In this document: positions 1 to 6,058 of the stretch, one piece after another
Layout of the letters: each line of letters starts with the position of its first letter
How positions within the stretch are numbered: the stretch's first letter is position 1
DNA from: Flavobacteriia bacterium
GTDB lineage: Bacteria > Bacteroidota > Bacteroidia > Flavobacteriales > Flavobacteriaceae
Direction: 5' to 3'
DNA: 6,123 nt
Assembly: GCA_003973375.1 (NCBI GenBank)
Contig: QNYL01000280.1
Location: 1-6,123 of the forward strand
Notes under the pieces: generated by a model
Seen by the model: the letters and a program-made list of their open reading frames with translations, nothing else
The model's database searches: none
Told to the model about the DNA's origin: nothing
Made by a program: the position numbers and the translations under genes

Positions 1-304
1 TCTTCATATCCGGTGAAAAATTCTCCATTATAGCTGCTGATACTTTGGTCATATCCAGACTTCCGATCTGTAAAAGTTCTATACACTGCCTTTCTGTACC
101 CAATTGCTGACTCGGATAGATCTTTAACTTCATTTTACCTCCGGAATTCTCTTCCAGTACTTTTCCCATGTATTCCATAGCCTTGTGAACAGGATGATCG
201 ACATTGAGTCCGTGAGCCAGTTTTATGGTTCTCACTTTCTTATCCTGATTACAGGAGGAAAGGAAGAAAAATAGCAGCAGATATATATAATATCTTATTT
301 TCAT
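1..304 (-). CDS. TRAP transporter substrate-binding lipoprotein, DctP family (N-terminal part)
   Basis: This is the first 101 codons of a solute-binding protein; the rest lies beyond the left edge. The protein starts with a short basic N-terminus (MKIRYY), a hydrophobic stretch, and a lipobox L15-S16-S17-C18 followed by Asn, so it is predicted to be lipid-anchored rather than freely periplasmic. After the anchor comes the start of a DctP domain: IKLAHGLNVDHPVHKAM, then IYPSQQLGTERQ and LLQIGSLDM, all typical of the family. TRAP receptors capture organic acids and pass them to a DctQM membrane pair, which would be expected downstream outside the window. The start lies 9 bp after the uxaC stop, so it is almost certainly the fourth gene of the uronate operon. 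By context the substrate is probably a hexuronate (glucuronate or galacturonate) or a related aldonate; the sequence alone does not settle which. Confidence 0.88.
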   Translation of the reverse strand, partial: MKIRYYIYLLLFFFLSSCNQDKKVRTIKLAHGLNVDHPVHKAMEYMGKVLEENSGGKMKLKIYPSQQLGTERQCIELLQIGSLDMTKVSAAIMENFSPDMK

Positions 305-313
305 CTACTTAAT

Positions 314-1726
314 TTAAAGATTAAGCATATTTTTTGCATTAAAATAACTGACTTCCTCTACCATTTTTGATAGTAAATCCATATCATTGGGCAATTCTCC
401 GTTTTCCACATCCCTGCCAATCACGTCACAAAGAATTCTCCTGAAATACTCATGTCGGGAGAACGATAAAAAACTCCTGGAATCGGTCAGCATTCCTATA
501 AATCTTCTCAGCAATCCAAAATTTGAAACCGTATTGAGCTGATTAATGATTCCCTCCTTTTGATCCAAGAACCACCAGGCAGCACCATACTGGAGCTTTC
601 CGGGCTCACCGTTCTCAGCAAAGTTACCGATCATCGTGGCAAAAACGGCATTATCCTTCGGATTTAAATTGTAAAGTATGGTTTTGGCCAGTTTATCTTC
701 GCTTTTCAAACGATCAAAAAATAAGGACAACTTTCCTGCCTGATCTTTATCATCAATAGAATCGCATCCGGTATCTGCACCCAGCCTGTTCAATAAAACT
801 GAATTGTTATTCCTGAGTGCACCGATATGGAATTGCTGGGTCCATCCTCTGGTATGGTTCAGTGTTGATAAAAAATAAACCATAGCCGAAGTGTATTTTT
901 CTTCCTCAAGCAGATTCAGTTTTTTCTTTGAGATCAATTTGTTTATGATCTGATCTATTTCCCGATCTGTATAGGGTTCAACTGGCATCTGAGTGAGTGC
1001 CATGTCAAAGATCCTGCATCCTGAATCGTGAAAGAATGTATGCCTTTTCTCTATGGCATCGCAAAGATTTTGAAAAGAATCTATTTCGATTTCGGTTATT
1101 TCTCCAATCTTTTTATAATATTTCAGCAGGGAACCAGGCTCACCGATCTTTAAGAAATTATCGGGACGAAAGGCAGGTAGTACTTTTGTTTTAAAAGTCT
1201 TTTCTTTAGCCAGTTTAAGATGGTATTCAAGATCATCGGCAGGATCATCTGTTGTGCAAAGCGTTTCAACATTCCAGTTCGATAAAAGTCCGTGAACCCC
1301 GAAATCAGGATCTGAACTAAGTTTTTCCGAACAGAAATCGTAAATATTCTGAGCACTCTCCTCATTGAGCAACTGATCAACACCAAAAGGATATTTCAGC
1401 TCCATATGCGTCCAGTGATACAAAGGATTTCTTAATGTGTAAGGAACCGTTTCTGCCCACTTTTTAAACTTAATTTCAGGAGAAACATCGCCTGTAATAA
1501 ACTTTTCAGGAATACCATTCAGCCTCATGGCCCGCCATTTGTAGTGATCACCATCGAGCCAGATCTCGGTAAGATTGTTAAACCTTCTGTTCTCGTAAAT
1601 ATCTTTAGGAGATAAATGGTTGTGGTAATCTATAATGGGCAGATTTTTTGCAACATCGTGATACAATTGTTCAGACACCTTATTACTCAATAAGAAATTA
1701 TCCTGTATAAAATTTTTAGAACTCAT
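314..1726 (-). CDS. uxaC: Uronate isomerase (glucuronate isomerase)
   Basis: Predicted cytoplasmic enzyme of the amidohydrolase superfamily that converts D-glucuronate to D-fructuronate, and in many relatives D-galacturonate to D-tagaturonate (EC 5.3.1.12). At 470 residues it has the usual family length. Visible hallmarks are the N-terminal metal-binding HNH motif (H35, H37 in DYHNHLSP), TTDDP at 158-162, HIGALRNNN at 300-308, and TDSRSFLSFSRHEYFRR at 414-430. The C-terminus VSYFNAKNML also matches the family pattern. No frameshift or missing motif is seen. It starts 5 bp after the uxuA stop and ends 9 bp before the TRAP receptor gene, so it is co-transcribed with both. No tagaturonate reductase or altronate dehydratase is in the window, so the glucuronate branch is the one supported here. 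Confidence 0.97.
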   Translation of the reverse strand: MSSKNFIQDNFLLSNKVSEQLYHDVAKNLPIIDYHNHLSPKDIYENRRFNNLTEIWLDGDHYKWRAMRLNGIPEKFITGDVSPEIKFKKWAETVPYTLRNPLYHWTHMELKYPFGVDQLLNEESAQNIYDFCSEKLSSDPDFGVHGLLSNWNVETLCTTDDPADDLEYHLKLAKEKTFKTKVLPAFRPDNFLKIGEPGSLLKYYKKIGEITEIEIDSFQNLCDAIEKRHTFFHDSGCRIFDMALTQMPVEPYTDREIDQIINKLISKKKLNLLEEEKYTSAMVYFLSTLNHTRGWTQQFHIGALRNNNSVLLNRLGADTGCDSIDDKDQAGKLSLFFDRLKSEDKLAKTILYNLNPKDNAVFATMIGNFAENGEPGKLQYGAAWWFLDQKEGIINQLNTVSNFGLLRRFIGMLTDSRSFLSFSRHEYFRRILCDVIGRDVENGELPNDMDLLSKMVEEVSYFNAKNMLNL

Positions 1727-1731
1727 ATTCT

Positions 1732-2922
1732 TTAAACTATATTCATTGATCGTTCTATTCCGTATTCCAGTCCGGTCAATTCTGCCAGACCTTTTAATCT
1801 TCCTATATTGGAATAACCCGGATAAAATTTCTTATCGAGATCATCCATCATCTGATAACCGTGATCAGGTCTTACAGGAATCTCAAAATCATTTCTTCCC
1901 GATTGTTTTCTTCGCTCCTGCTCTTCCACAACCAGCTTGACTATTGAATACATATCCACATTTCCTCCCAGATGTGAAGCCTCATAAAAATTACCATCTT
2001 CATCTCTTTGTGTACTCCTTAAATGCAAGAAATGGACTTTATCAGCAAAGGCCTTAAAGATTGCGGGCAGGTCATTCTGTTCTCCCGCTCCCAAAGAACC
2101 TGTACAAAAAGTAAGTCCGTTATTCGGACTCTCAACGGCACTCAGCAATTCTGAAATATCTTCTTTAGTACTGACAATTCTCGGCAGTCCCATCAATGAA
2201 AAAGGCGGATCATCAGGATGAATACACATTTTTACACCGGTCTCTTCCGCTACCGGAATGATCTCTTCCAAGAAAGAAAAAAGGTGTTGCTTTAACTGTT
2301 TACGGTCTATTTTACTGTATTTGTTCAGTTCTTCCTTAAACTTCTGCATGGTATAGCTTTCATCAGTGCCGGGAAGATTCGCTATCAGCAGATCTGTAAG
2401 CGAGGTGATCTCCTGTTCACTCATTTGATCAAAATAAGCCTTAGCCTCTTTTATCTGCTGAGAGGTATAATCCTTATCTGCATTTTCTCTTTCAAGAATA
2501 AAAAGATCGAAGGCTGCAAAGGCGTTCCATTCAAATTTTAAAGTTTTTACCCCGTTTTCCAGAGTATAATCCAGACTCGTTCTGGTCCAGTCCATGATGG
2601 GCATAAAATTATAGCAAACTGTATAAATTCCACAGGAAGCCAGATTTTTAATACTCGTTTTATAATTTTCAATATACTGCTTATAATTACCCGTTCTGGT
2701 TTTGATATCCTCGTGTACCGGAACACTTTCTGTTACAGTCCATTTCAATCCGTTCTCTTCAAGCAACTGCTTCCTTTTCATTATATCCTCAACAGTCCAT
2801 TCTTCACCGTAAGGTACATGATTTAAGGAAGTAACAATATCTTTTACTCCGGATTGCCTGATGTATTTTAAAGGTACATCATTTTCAACACCAAACCATC
2901 TCCATGTTTTTAACATGCTCAT
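1732..2922 (-). CDS. uxuA: Mannonate dehydratase
   Basis: Predicted cytoplasmic enzyme that dehydrates D-mannonate to 2-keto-3-deoxy-D-gluconate (EC 4.2.1.8), the step after fructuronate reduction. The 396 residues match the usual UxuA length and TIM-barrel xylose-isomerase-like fold. Recognisable blocks are MLKTWRWFG at the N-terminus, CYNFMPIMDWTRT at 103-115, HPDDPP at 235-240, FCTGSLG at 272-278, FLHLRS at 298-303 and RPDHG at 351-355. By analogy with characterised family members, H235, C273, H300 and D353 are the likely divalent-metal ligands; this mapping is inferred from motif positions. Met3 (MLKTWRW) is a possible alternative start two codons in and would barely change the protein. 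The gene begins 11 bp after the SDR stop and ends 5 bp before uxaC, in one operon. Confidence 0.97.
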   Translation of the reverse strand: MSMLKTWRWFGVENDVPLKYIRQSGVKDIVTSLNHVPYGEEWTVEDIMKRKQLLEENGLKWTVTESVPVHEDIKTRTGNYKQYIENYKTSIKNLASCGIYTVCYNFMPIMDWTRTSLDYTLENGVKTLKFEWNAFAAFDLFILERENADKDYTSQQIKEAKAYFDQMSEQEITSLTDLLIANLPGTDESYTMQKFKEELNKYSKIDRKQLKQHLFSFLEEIIPVAEETGVKMCIHPDDPPFSLMGLPRIVSTKEDISELLSAVESPNNGLTFCTGSLGAGEQNDLPAIFKAFADKVHFLHLRSTQRDEDGNFYEASHLGGNVDMYSIVKLVVEEQERRKQSGRNDFEIPVRPDHGYQMMDDLDKKFYPGYSNIGRLKGLAELTGLEYGIERSMNIV

Positions 2923-2933
2923 ATCTATTCTTT

Positions 2934-3749
2934 TTAAACTCCGCTAAAAATATTAAAACCTCCATCAACCGGTATCACAGCACCCGTAACAAAAGATGCC
3001 GCATCACTGATCAGCCAGTGAATTACTCCGTTGAGTTCCTCAGCTTCACCAAATCTTTTCATCGGGGTATTGTCAATGATCTTTTTTCCTCTTTCTGTTA
3101 GCGATCCGTCTTCATTTAACAGCAGACTTCTGTTTTGATTTGCAATAAAGAAACCCGGTGCAATGGCATTAACCCTTAATTTATCACCAAATTTCAAAGC
3201 AAATTCTGTCGCCATCCATTTTGTCAGATTGGTTACTGCAGCTTTGGAAGCAGAATAACCCACCACCCGTGTAATGATTTGCAAGGCCGCCATTGAAGAA
3301 TAATTAACAATCACTCCTTTCCCCTTTTGCACCATAGCTTTTCCAAAAACAAGAGAGGGTATCAAAGTTCCATTCAGGTTAAGATCAGTAACTTTGTGGA
3401 AATCATCCAGTTTCATGTCAAAAATATTTTTATCATCGGCTATAGTTGCTCCCGGCAAGTTCCCTCCGGCAGCATTCAGCAACACATCAACACCTCCCCA
3501 TTTTTCAACGATCTTATCACAGGTTTCCTGAACTTTTTCCTGATCAAGTACATCACAAACATATCCGGCCACCTTATTACTTACTAGATTGAGATCTTTT
3601 AACTTTTTATCCAGCCGTTCCCGGTTTGAGCCTAAGATAACCACACGGGCATTTTGCCTTAGCAGATAAGCAGCTATGCTTCCTCCTAAAACACCACTCC
3701 CTCCGGTGATCACACATACCCTTCCGGATATATCAAAAATTTGATCCAT
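2934..3749 (-). CDS. SDR-family D-mannonate oxidoreductase (fructuronate reductase role)
   Basis: A 271-residue classical short-chain dehydrogenase/reductase. The Rossmann cofactor motif TGGSGVLG is at 15-22, NAAG at 92-95, the catalytic Ser at S152 (13 residues before the Tyr), the YSASK catalytic pair at Y165 and K169, the PG motif at 198-199 and a C-terminal VDGG at 261-264. The active site is complete. SDR sequences alone do not fix the substrate. Its place as first gene of an operon with uxuA and uxaC, and the lack of a long-chain UxuB in the window, indicate NAD(P)H-dependent reduction of D-fructuronate to D-mannonate (EC 1.1.1.57), the role held by the SDR enzyme UxuB/YjmF of Bacillus. 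A gluconate 5-dehydrogenase-like or KduD-like activity is the main alternative. It has its own promoter and operator region upstream. Confidence 0.88.
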   Translation of the reverse strand: MDQIFDISGRVCVITGGSGVLGGSIAAYLLRQNARVVILGSNRERLDKKLKDLNLVSNKVAGYVCDVLDQEKVQETCDKIVEKWGGVDVLLNAAGGNLPGATIADDKNIFDMKLDDFHKVTDLNLNGTLIPSLVFGKAMVQKGKGVIVNYSSMAALQIITRVVGYSASKAAVTNLTKWMATEFALKFGDKLRVNAIAPGFFIANQNRSLLLNEDGSLTERGKKIIDNTPMKRFGEAEELNGVIHWLISDAASFVTGAVIPVDGGFNIFSGV

Positions 3750-3763
3750 TCTTATAATTTATT

Positions 3764-3814
3764 TTAAATTTTACGGCATCCGTAAAGGCTTTTTACCTTC
3801 TCTTTAATCTTCAT
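3764..3814 (-). other. Possible 16-codon leader ORF ahead of the uxu operon
   Basis: An ATG at 3814 opens a 16-codon frame (MKIKEKVKSLYGCRKI) ending in TAA at 3764, 14 bp before the SDR start. It would lie inside the predicted 5' leader, and its last codons coincide with the perfect hairpin at 3770-3786. The Lys-rich composition and an A-rich stretch before the ATG are compatible with translation, but a frame this short in AT-rich DNA can easily occur by chance. No known leader peptide is recognised. Confidence 0.15.
3770..3786 (-). promoter_or_regulatory. Leader hairpin of the uxu operon
   Basis: A perfect inverted repeat TTTACGG-ATG-CCGTAAA (7-bp arms, 3-nt loop, minus-strand reading). It lies 20 bp upstream of the SDR start, inside the predicted 5' untranslated region. 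It is not followed by a T-tract on the minus strand (AATTTAAAATAAATT follows), so it is not a standard intrinsic terminator. It could be an mRNA-stabilising or translation-modulating hairpin, or a DNA operator for another protein. The structure is seen; the function is unknown. Confidence 0.45.
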
Positions 3815-3827
3815 TTTATCAATCTAA

Positions 3828-3841
3828 CGTGTGCGTACACG
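3828..3841 (-). promoter_or_regulatory. Operator-like site 1 at the uxu operon promoter
   Basis: The minus strand reads CGTGTACGCACACG, a near-palindrome with 6 of 7 base pairs symmetric around a central CG, the usual form of a LacI-family operator. It abuts the predicted -7 element, so a bound repressor would cover the transcription start. It resembles the site at 3986-3999 in front of the divergent LacI-family gene (11 of 14 positions identical when each is read in its own transcription direction). The likely binder is therefore the regulator at 4072-5124. Confidence 0.75.
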
Positions 3842-3870
3842 AAGATATATAAAATATAGATATATACAAA
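3840..3870 (-). promoter_or_regulatory. Predicted promoter of the uxu operon
   Basis: On the minus strand, TTTG at 3870-3867 is followed after exactly 19 bp by TATCTTCG at 3847-3840. This fits the Bacteroidota TTTG / TAnnTTTG arrangement with one mismatch in the -7 box. The expected transcription start is near 3834, inside operator site 1, giving a leader of about 85 nt. The prediction rests on motif and spacing only, and the very AT-rich surroundings raise the chance of a random match. Confidence 0.5.
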
Positions 3871-3985
3871 TATTTTTATTGTAATTTTATTCACAAGATC
3901 AGTTTTTCAATATTTTGTATCAGAAACTGAATATTTACTCCCCGTTTATAATTTTAATATTTTATCTGATATTCCGTATTTTTTC

Positions 3986-3999
3986 CGTGTACGTCCACT
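3986..3999 (+). promoter_or_regulatory. Operator-like site 2 at the regulator's own promoter
   Basis: The plus strand reads CGTGTACGTCCACT. It matches site 1 (CGTGTACGCACACG) at 11 of 14 positions but is less symmetric in its right half. It sits just upstream of the predicted -7 box at 4007-4014, so binding would block RNA polymerase and autoregulate the LacI-family gene. Weaker symmetry suggests lower affinity than site 1, which is an inference. Confidence 0.6.
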
Positions 4000-4006
4000 T
4001 TTTTTA

Positions 4007-4014
4007 TATTTTTG
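4007..4014 (+). promoter_or_regulatory. Predicted -7 promoter box of the LacI-family gene
   Basis: TATTTTTG matches the Bacteroidota TAnnTTTG consensus exactly and lies 57 bp before the ATG at 4072. No convincing TTTG -33 box is found about 19 bp upstream; that position is at the edge of operator site 2. Motif-based prediction only. Confidence 0.5.
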
Positions 4015-4071
4015 CATAAGAAATCGGATCTTTTCAGGATTCGTTAAACTTATTTACAGATCTGTTTTTTT

Positions 4072-5124
4072 ATGAAAACCCCAATTAAAATAAAGGATAT
4101 TGCAGAAAAAGCCTGTGTTTCTACAGGTACGGTTGACAGGGTATTGCATAACAGGGGGGACGTATCTGAAGAAACCCGAAAAAAGGTACTTAAGATCATA
4201 GACGAACTGGGATATAAAACCAACATCATTGCCAAATCACTGGCCTTGAAAAAAAAGATTGTGTTTTCTGCATTGATTCCTGCTGAGGATAAATACAGCA
4301 GTTACTGGAAAAAACCTTTACAGGGAATAAAAAATGCTGAGGAAGAATTCTCAAAATACGGAGTTCAGATCAATACTTTTCTATTCGACCTTACCGACAA
4401 ACGATCATTTATCAAACAATCCGCATTGCTTTTGGAAGCTTCTCCGGATGCTGTGGTTATTGCACCGGTATTTAAAAAAGAGTGTTTGGGTTTTACTGCT
4501 GAACTGAAAAAGAAAAACATCCCTTTTGTCTTTCTGGATACAGATCTGGAAACAGAAACCGAAAAGATTGGTTATATCGGTCATAATTCTTATCAAAGTG
4601 GTAAAGTAGCTGCAAAGCTTATTGAAACAAGGATTGGGAATGACGACAATATTTTACTGGTAAACCTTTCTGCAAATCCCGACAATCAAAATCATTTAAG
4701 TCAGAGATCTAACGGGTTCAGGGATTTCTTTATCGATAAGAACAGAAAAGGAATGCTGATGGAAATTGATATCAATAATCTGAATCCTGATTCTGTCAAT
4801 GAAAAACTATCCCATGTTTTTAACAGTATTTCGAATATCAAAGCAATCTTTGTAACGAGCTCAAAATCGCATATCATTGCAAAATATCTTTTTGAAAGAG
4901 ATCTTTATCAAAAAATTATTCTGGCAGGATATGACCTGACCGATCAGAACATAGAATATCTCAACAACAACACCATAGATTATATTATCTCTCAGAAACC
5001 GGAGGCCCAGGGATTTAAAAGTATCCAGGTTTTATTTCAGGCCGTTGTTTTAAAAGAAACTCCCAAGAAGGATACTTTCATGCCTATTGATATTGTCATC
5101 AAAGAGAACCTGATGTATTATTAG
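4072..5124 (+). CDS. LacI-family transcriptional regulator, probable hexuronate-utilisation repressor
   Basis: A 350-residue regulator with a LacI-type helix-turn-helix at about residues 6-30 (IKIKDIAEKACVSTGTVDRV), a hinge region around LGYKTNIIAKSLA (47-59), and a periplasmic-binding-protein-like effector domain from about residue 63 to the end. The recognition helix reads STGTVDRVLHNRG, with Asp where classical members have Ser (TVSR), a variant I associate with a subgroup of substrate-binding-domain LacI proteins in Bacteroidota. It is transcribed divergently from the uxu operon across a 322-bp region carrying two similar operator-like sites, so it is inferred to repress both the operon and itself until a pathway compound binds. 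The effector could be a hexuronate, fructuronate, mannonate or KDG; the sequence does not tell. It is the only plausible start near the promoter. Confidence 0.9.
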   Translation: MKTPIKIKDIAEKACVSTGTVDRVLHNRGDVSEETRKKVLKIIDELGYKTNIIAKSLALKKKIVFSALIPAEDKYSSYWKKPLQGIKNAEEEFSKYGVQINTFLFDLTDKRSFIKQSALLLEASPDAVVIAPVFKKECLGFTAELKKKNIPFVFLDTDLETETEKIGYIGHNSYQSGKVAAKLIETRIGNDDNILLVNLSANPDNQNHLSQRSNGFRDFFIDKNRKGMLMEIDINNLNPDSVNEKLSHVFNSISNIKAIFVTSSKSHIIAKYLFERDLYQKIILAGYDLTDQNIEYLNNNTIDYIISQKPEAQGFKSIQVLFQAVVLKETPKKDTFMPIDIVIKENLMYY

Positions 5125-5150
5125 TTTATTCCTAAATAATATCACATAAA

Positions 5151-5182
5151 AAGAGCAGGAATAAATAAATATCCCTGCCCTT
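5151..5182 (-). terminator. Terminator hairpin between convergent genes
   Basis: A 13-bp inverted repeat with two mismatches (5151-5163 against 5170-5182, 6-nt loop AATAAA). On the minus strand the stem is followed by a T-rich run (TCTTTTTATG), so it best fits a rho-independent terminator for the small gene ending at 5250. No T-tract follows on the plus strand, so stopping of the LacI-family transcript ending at 5124 would be less efficient, though it may also serve there. Confidence 0.65.
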
Positions 5183-5249
5183 ATAATCCAAAACTCAAAC
5201 TACTGAATTTTTTTACTTTAAAAAATTAGAACGACCCTTTAATGTTTAC

Positions 5250-5648
5250 TTATTTTATTTTTTTACCTGAAAAATCTAAAGTTCCTTCAGAATAAGAAGC
5301 TGTTCCTGTAAAGCTTTTCTTTTTAAACTTAAGTTCAAGAGTTACTGATTCTCCCTCCACATAAACTTCACAAGTTACTTTATCTCCTTTAACTATAACA
5401 TCTTCCAATTCGATCTTATACCCGTCAATTGATACAAATCCTACCAGTTTATCTTCCTGCATTAAGAAATGAATCTCTCCTTCCTGATATTCATAAGGTG
5501 CATCGGGCGCTGAATATTCCCATGATCCTACCATCTTCATATCTGAAGTATCCTTGTTGATTGTTAAGAAGCTTGCTGTTACAAACAGAATTAAAACCAG
5601 TAATCCTTTTAAAATTAAATTTTTCATACTTTTAAATTTTTGATTCAT
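5250..5648 (-). CDS. Small predicted secreted or membrane-anchored protein, unknown function
   Basis: A 132-residue protein I do not recognise by family. The N-terminus has Lys residues followed by a strongly hydrophobic segment (GLLVLILFVTASFLTI, about 15-30), consistent with a Sec signal peptide or an N-terminal anchor; no lipobox Cys is present. The mature part begins near GSWEYSAPDAPYEYQ and continues with alternating short strands rich in Val, Lys, Glu and Gly, suggesting a small all-beta, perhaps lipocalin-like, fold; this is an impression, not a match. Met8 (ATG at 5627, MKNLILKG) is a good alternative start and gives a more typical signal peptide. The gene converges on the LacI-family regulator, with a terminator-like hairpin between them. 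It is not part of the uronate operon, and nothing visible ties it functionally to that pathway. Confidence 0.75.
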   Translation of the reverse strand: MNQKFKSMKNLILKGLLVLILFVTASFLTINKDTSDMKMVGSWEYSAPDAPYEYQEGEIHFLMQEDKLVGFVSIDGYKIELEDVIVKGDKVTCEVYVEGESVTLELKFKKKSFTGTASYSEGTLDFSGKKIK

Positions 5649-5673
5649 TTATTAATTAATAGTCATTTATTTT

Positions 5674-5841
5674 CTAGTGCCAAGTCAGATGTATTATGAT
5701 GTATAAGACGCCGTTATTTTTTTTAAGTGCAAGGCAGAAAAATTTCAGTATAGCTGTAGCTATGGTTAAAATTTTTAAAGCTGCAATTGGCAAAAAGAAC
5801 AAGTCTTGGTATGTTGAAAATATACTTGACTTGACACCAGG
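5674..5841. repeat. Long imperfect palindrome, MITE-like element or remnant
   Basis: About 168 bp that is inverted-repeat over nearly its full length. The ends match at 17 of 22 positions (CTAGTGCCAAGTCA against CTGGTGTCAAGTCA on the other strand). Inner blocks also pair: AAGAC (5705) with GTCTT (5803), GTT-N-TTTTT (5713) with AAAAA-N-AAC (5792), TGCA (5728) with TGCA (5782), and the centre ATAGCT-GT-AGCTAT (5750-5763). No ORF of note is inside. It lies between divergently oriented genes, where a terminator would have no obvious role, so a non-autonomous mobile element or genome-dispersed hairpin repeat is the best explanation. No clear target-site duplication is visible. Confidence 0.65.
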
Positions 5842-5888
5842 TTCAAATGTAAGTTGAAATCCCTGTTAAACCATTATAAACTATCCGT

Positions 5889-5921
5889 TTTGGTATAAAA
5901 TCAACTCATTTGGTATAAAAT
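5889..5921. repeat. Tandem 13-bp direct repeats, possible activator site
   Basis: TTTGGTATAAAAT occurs at 5889-5901 and again, identically, at 5909-5921. The start-to-start distance is 20 bp, about two helical turns, so both copies face the same side of the DNA. Such spacing is typical of binding sites for AraC-type DNA-binding domains, including those of hybrid two-component regulators. It lies about 140 bp upstream of the LacI-family gene at 6059. The repeat is seen; the binding role is inferred. Confidence 0.5.
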
Positions 5922-6036
5922 ATCAATTGTTTTATTGACTTTACCTCAATTATAATGGAATATTGTGATCTCTTATCTTATTTTTAATAAATATTTCTGA
6001 AATCAATAAGCTGTTATTAAAATTATTTATAAATTG

Positions 6037-6046
6037 CACACGTGTG
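6037..6046. promoter_or_regulatory. Perfect palindrome CACACGTGTG, probable LacI-family operator
   Basis: A perfect 10-bp palindrome centred on CG, 12 bp before the ATG of the LacI-family gene at 6059. A partial -7-like sequence (TAAATTG, 6030-6036) immediately precedes it, so a repressor here would sit near the transcription start; autoregulation by the adjacent gene product is the simplest reading. Its half-site differs from the CGTGTACG-type sites at 3828 and 3986, which suggests a different regulator. Confidence 0.55.
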
Positions 6047-6058
6047 TATTTTACCAGC

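Noticed and set aside
997..1386. Open frames inside uxaC (997-1194 plus strand; 1150-1386 minus strand in another frame)
   Set aside because: Both lie wholly within uxaC, whose 470-residue frame carries all family motifs. They show no recognisable domain and are shadows.
2712..2727. CGTGTACCGGAACACT, resembling the CGTGTACG operator
   Set aside because: It has a different half-site spacing (16 rather than 14 bp) and lies inside uxuA coding for conserved sequence (VPVHED region), so it is probably coincidental.
1746..3587. Plus-strand open frames at 1746-1940, 2904-3101 and 3327-3587
   Set aside because: They run antisense to uxuA and the SDR gene, have no family features and no promoter, and are expected by chance opposite real genes.
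4050..4596. Minus-strand open frames at 4050-4235 and 4405-4596
   Set aside because: They lie antisense to the LacI-family regulator, which has clear DNA-binding and effector domains.
5674..5841. The long palindrome as a transcription terminator or CRISPR-like repeat
   Set aside because: It lies between divergently transcribed genes with no transcript known to end there, and there are no repeated spacer-separated units.
5935..5956. TTGACT and TATAAT, a sigma70-like promoter
   Set aside because: The boxes are only 10 bp apart, too close for a functional -35/-10 pair, and this organism is expected to use the Bacteroidota consensus.
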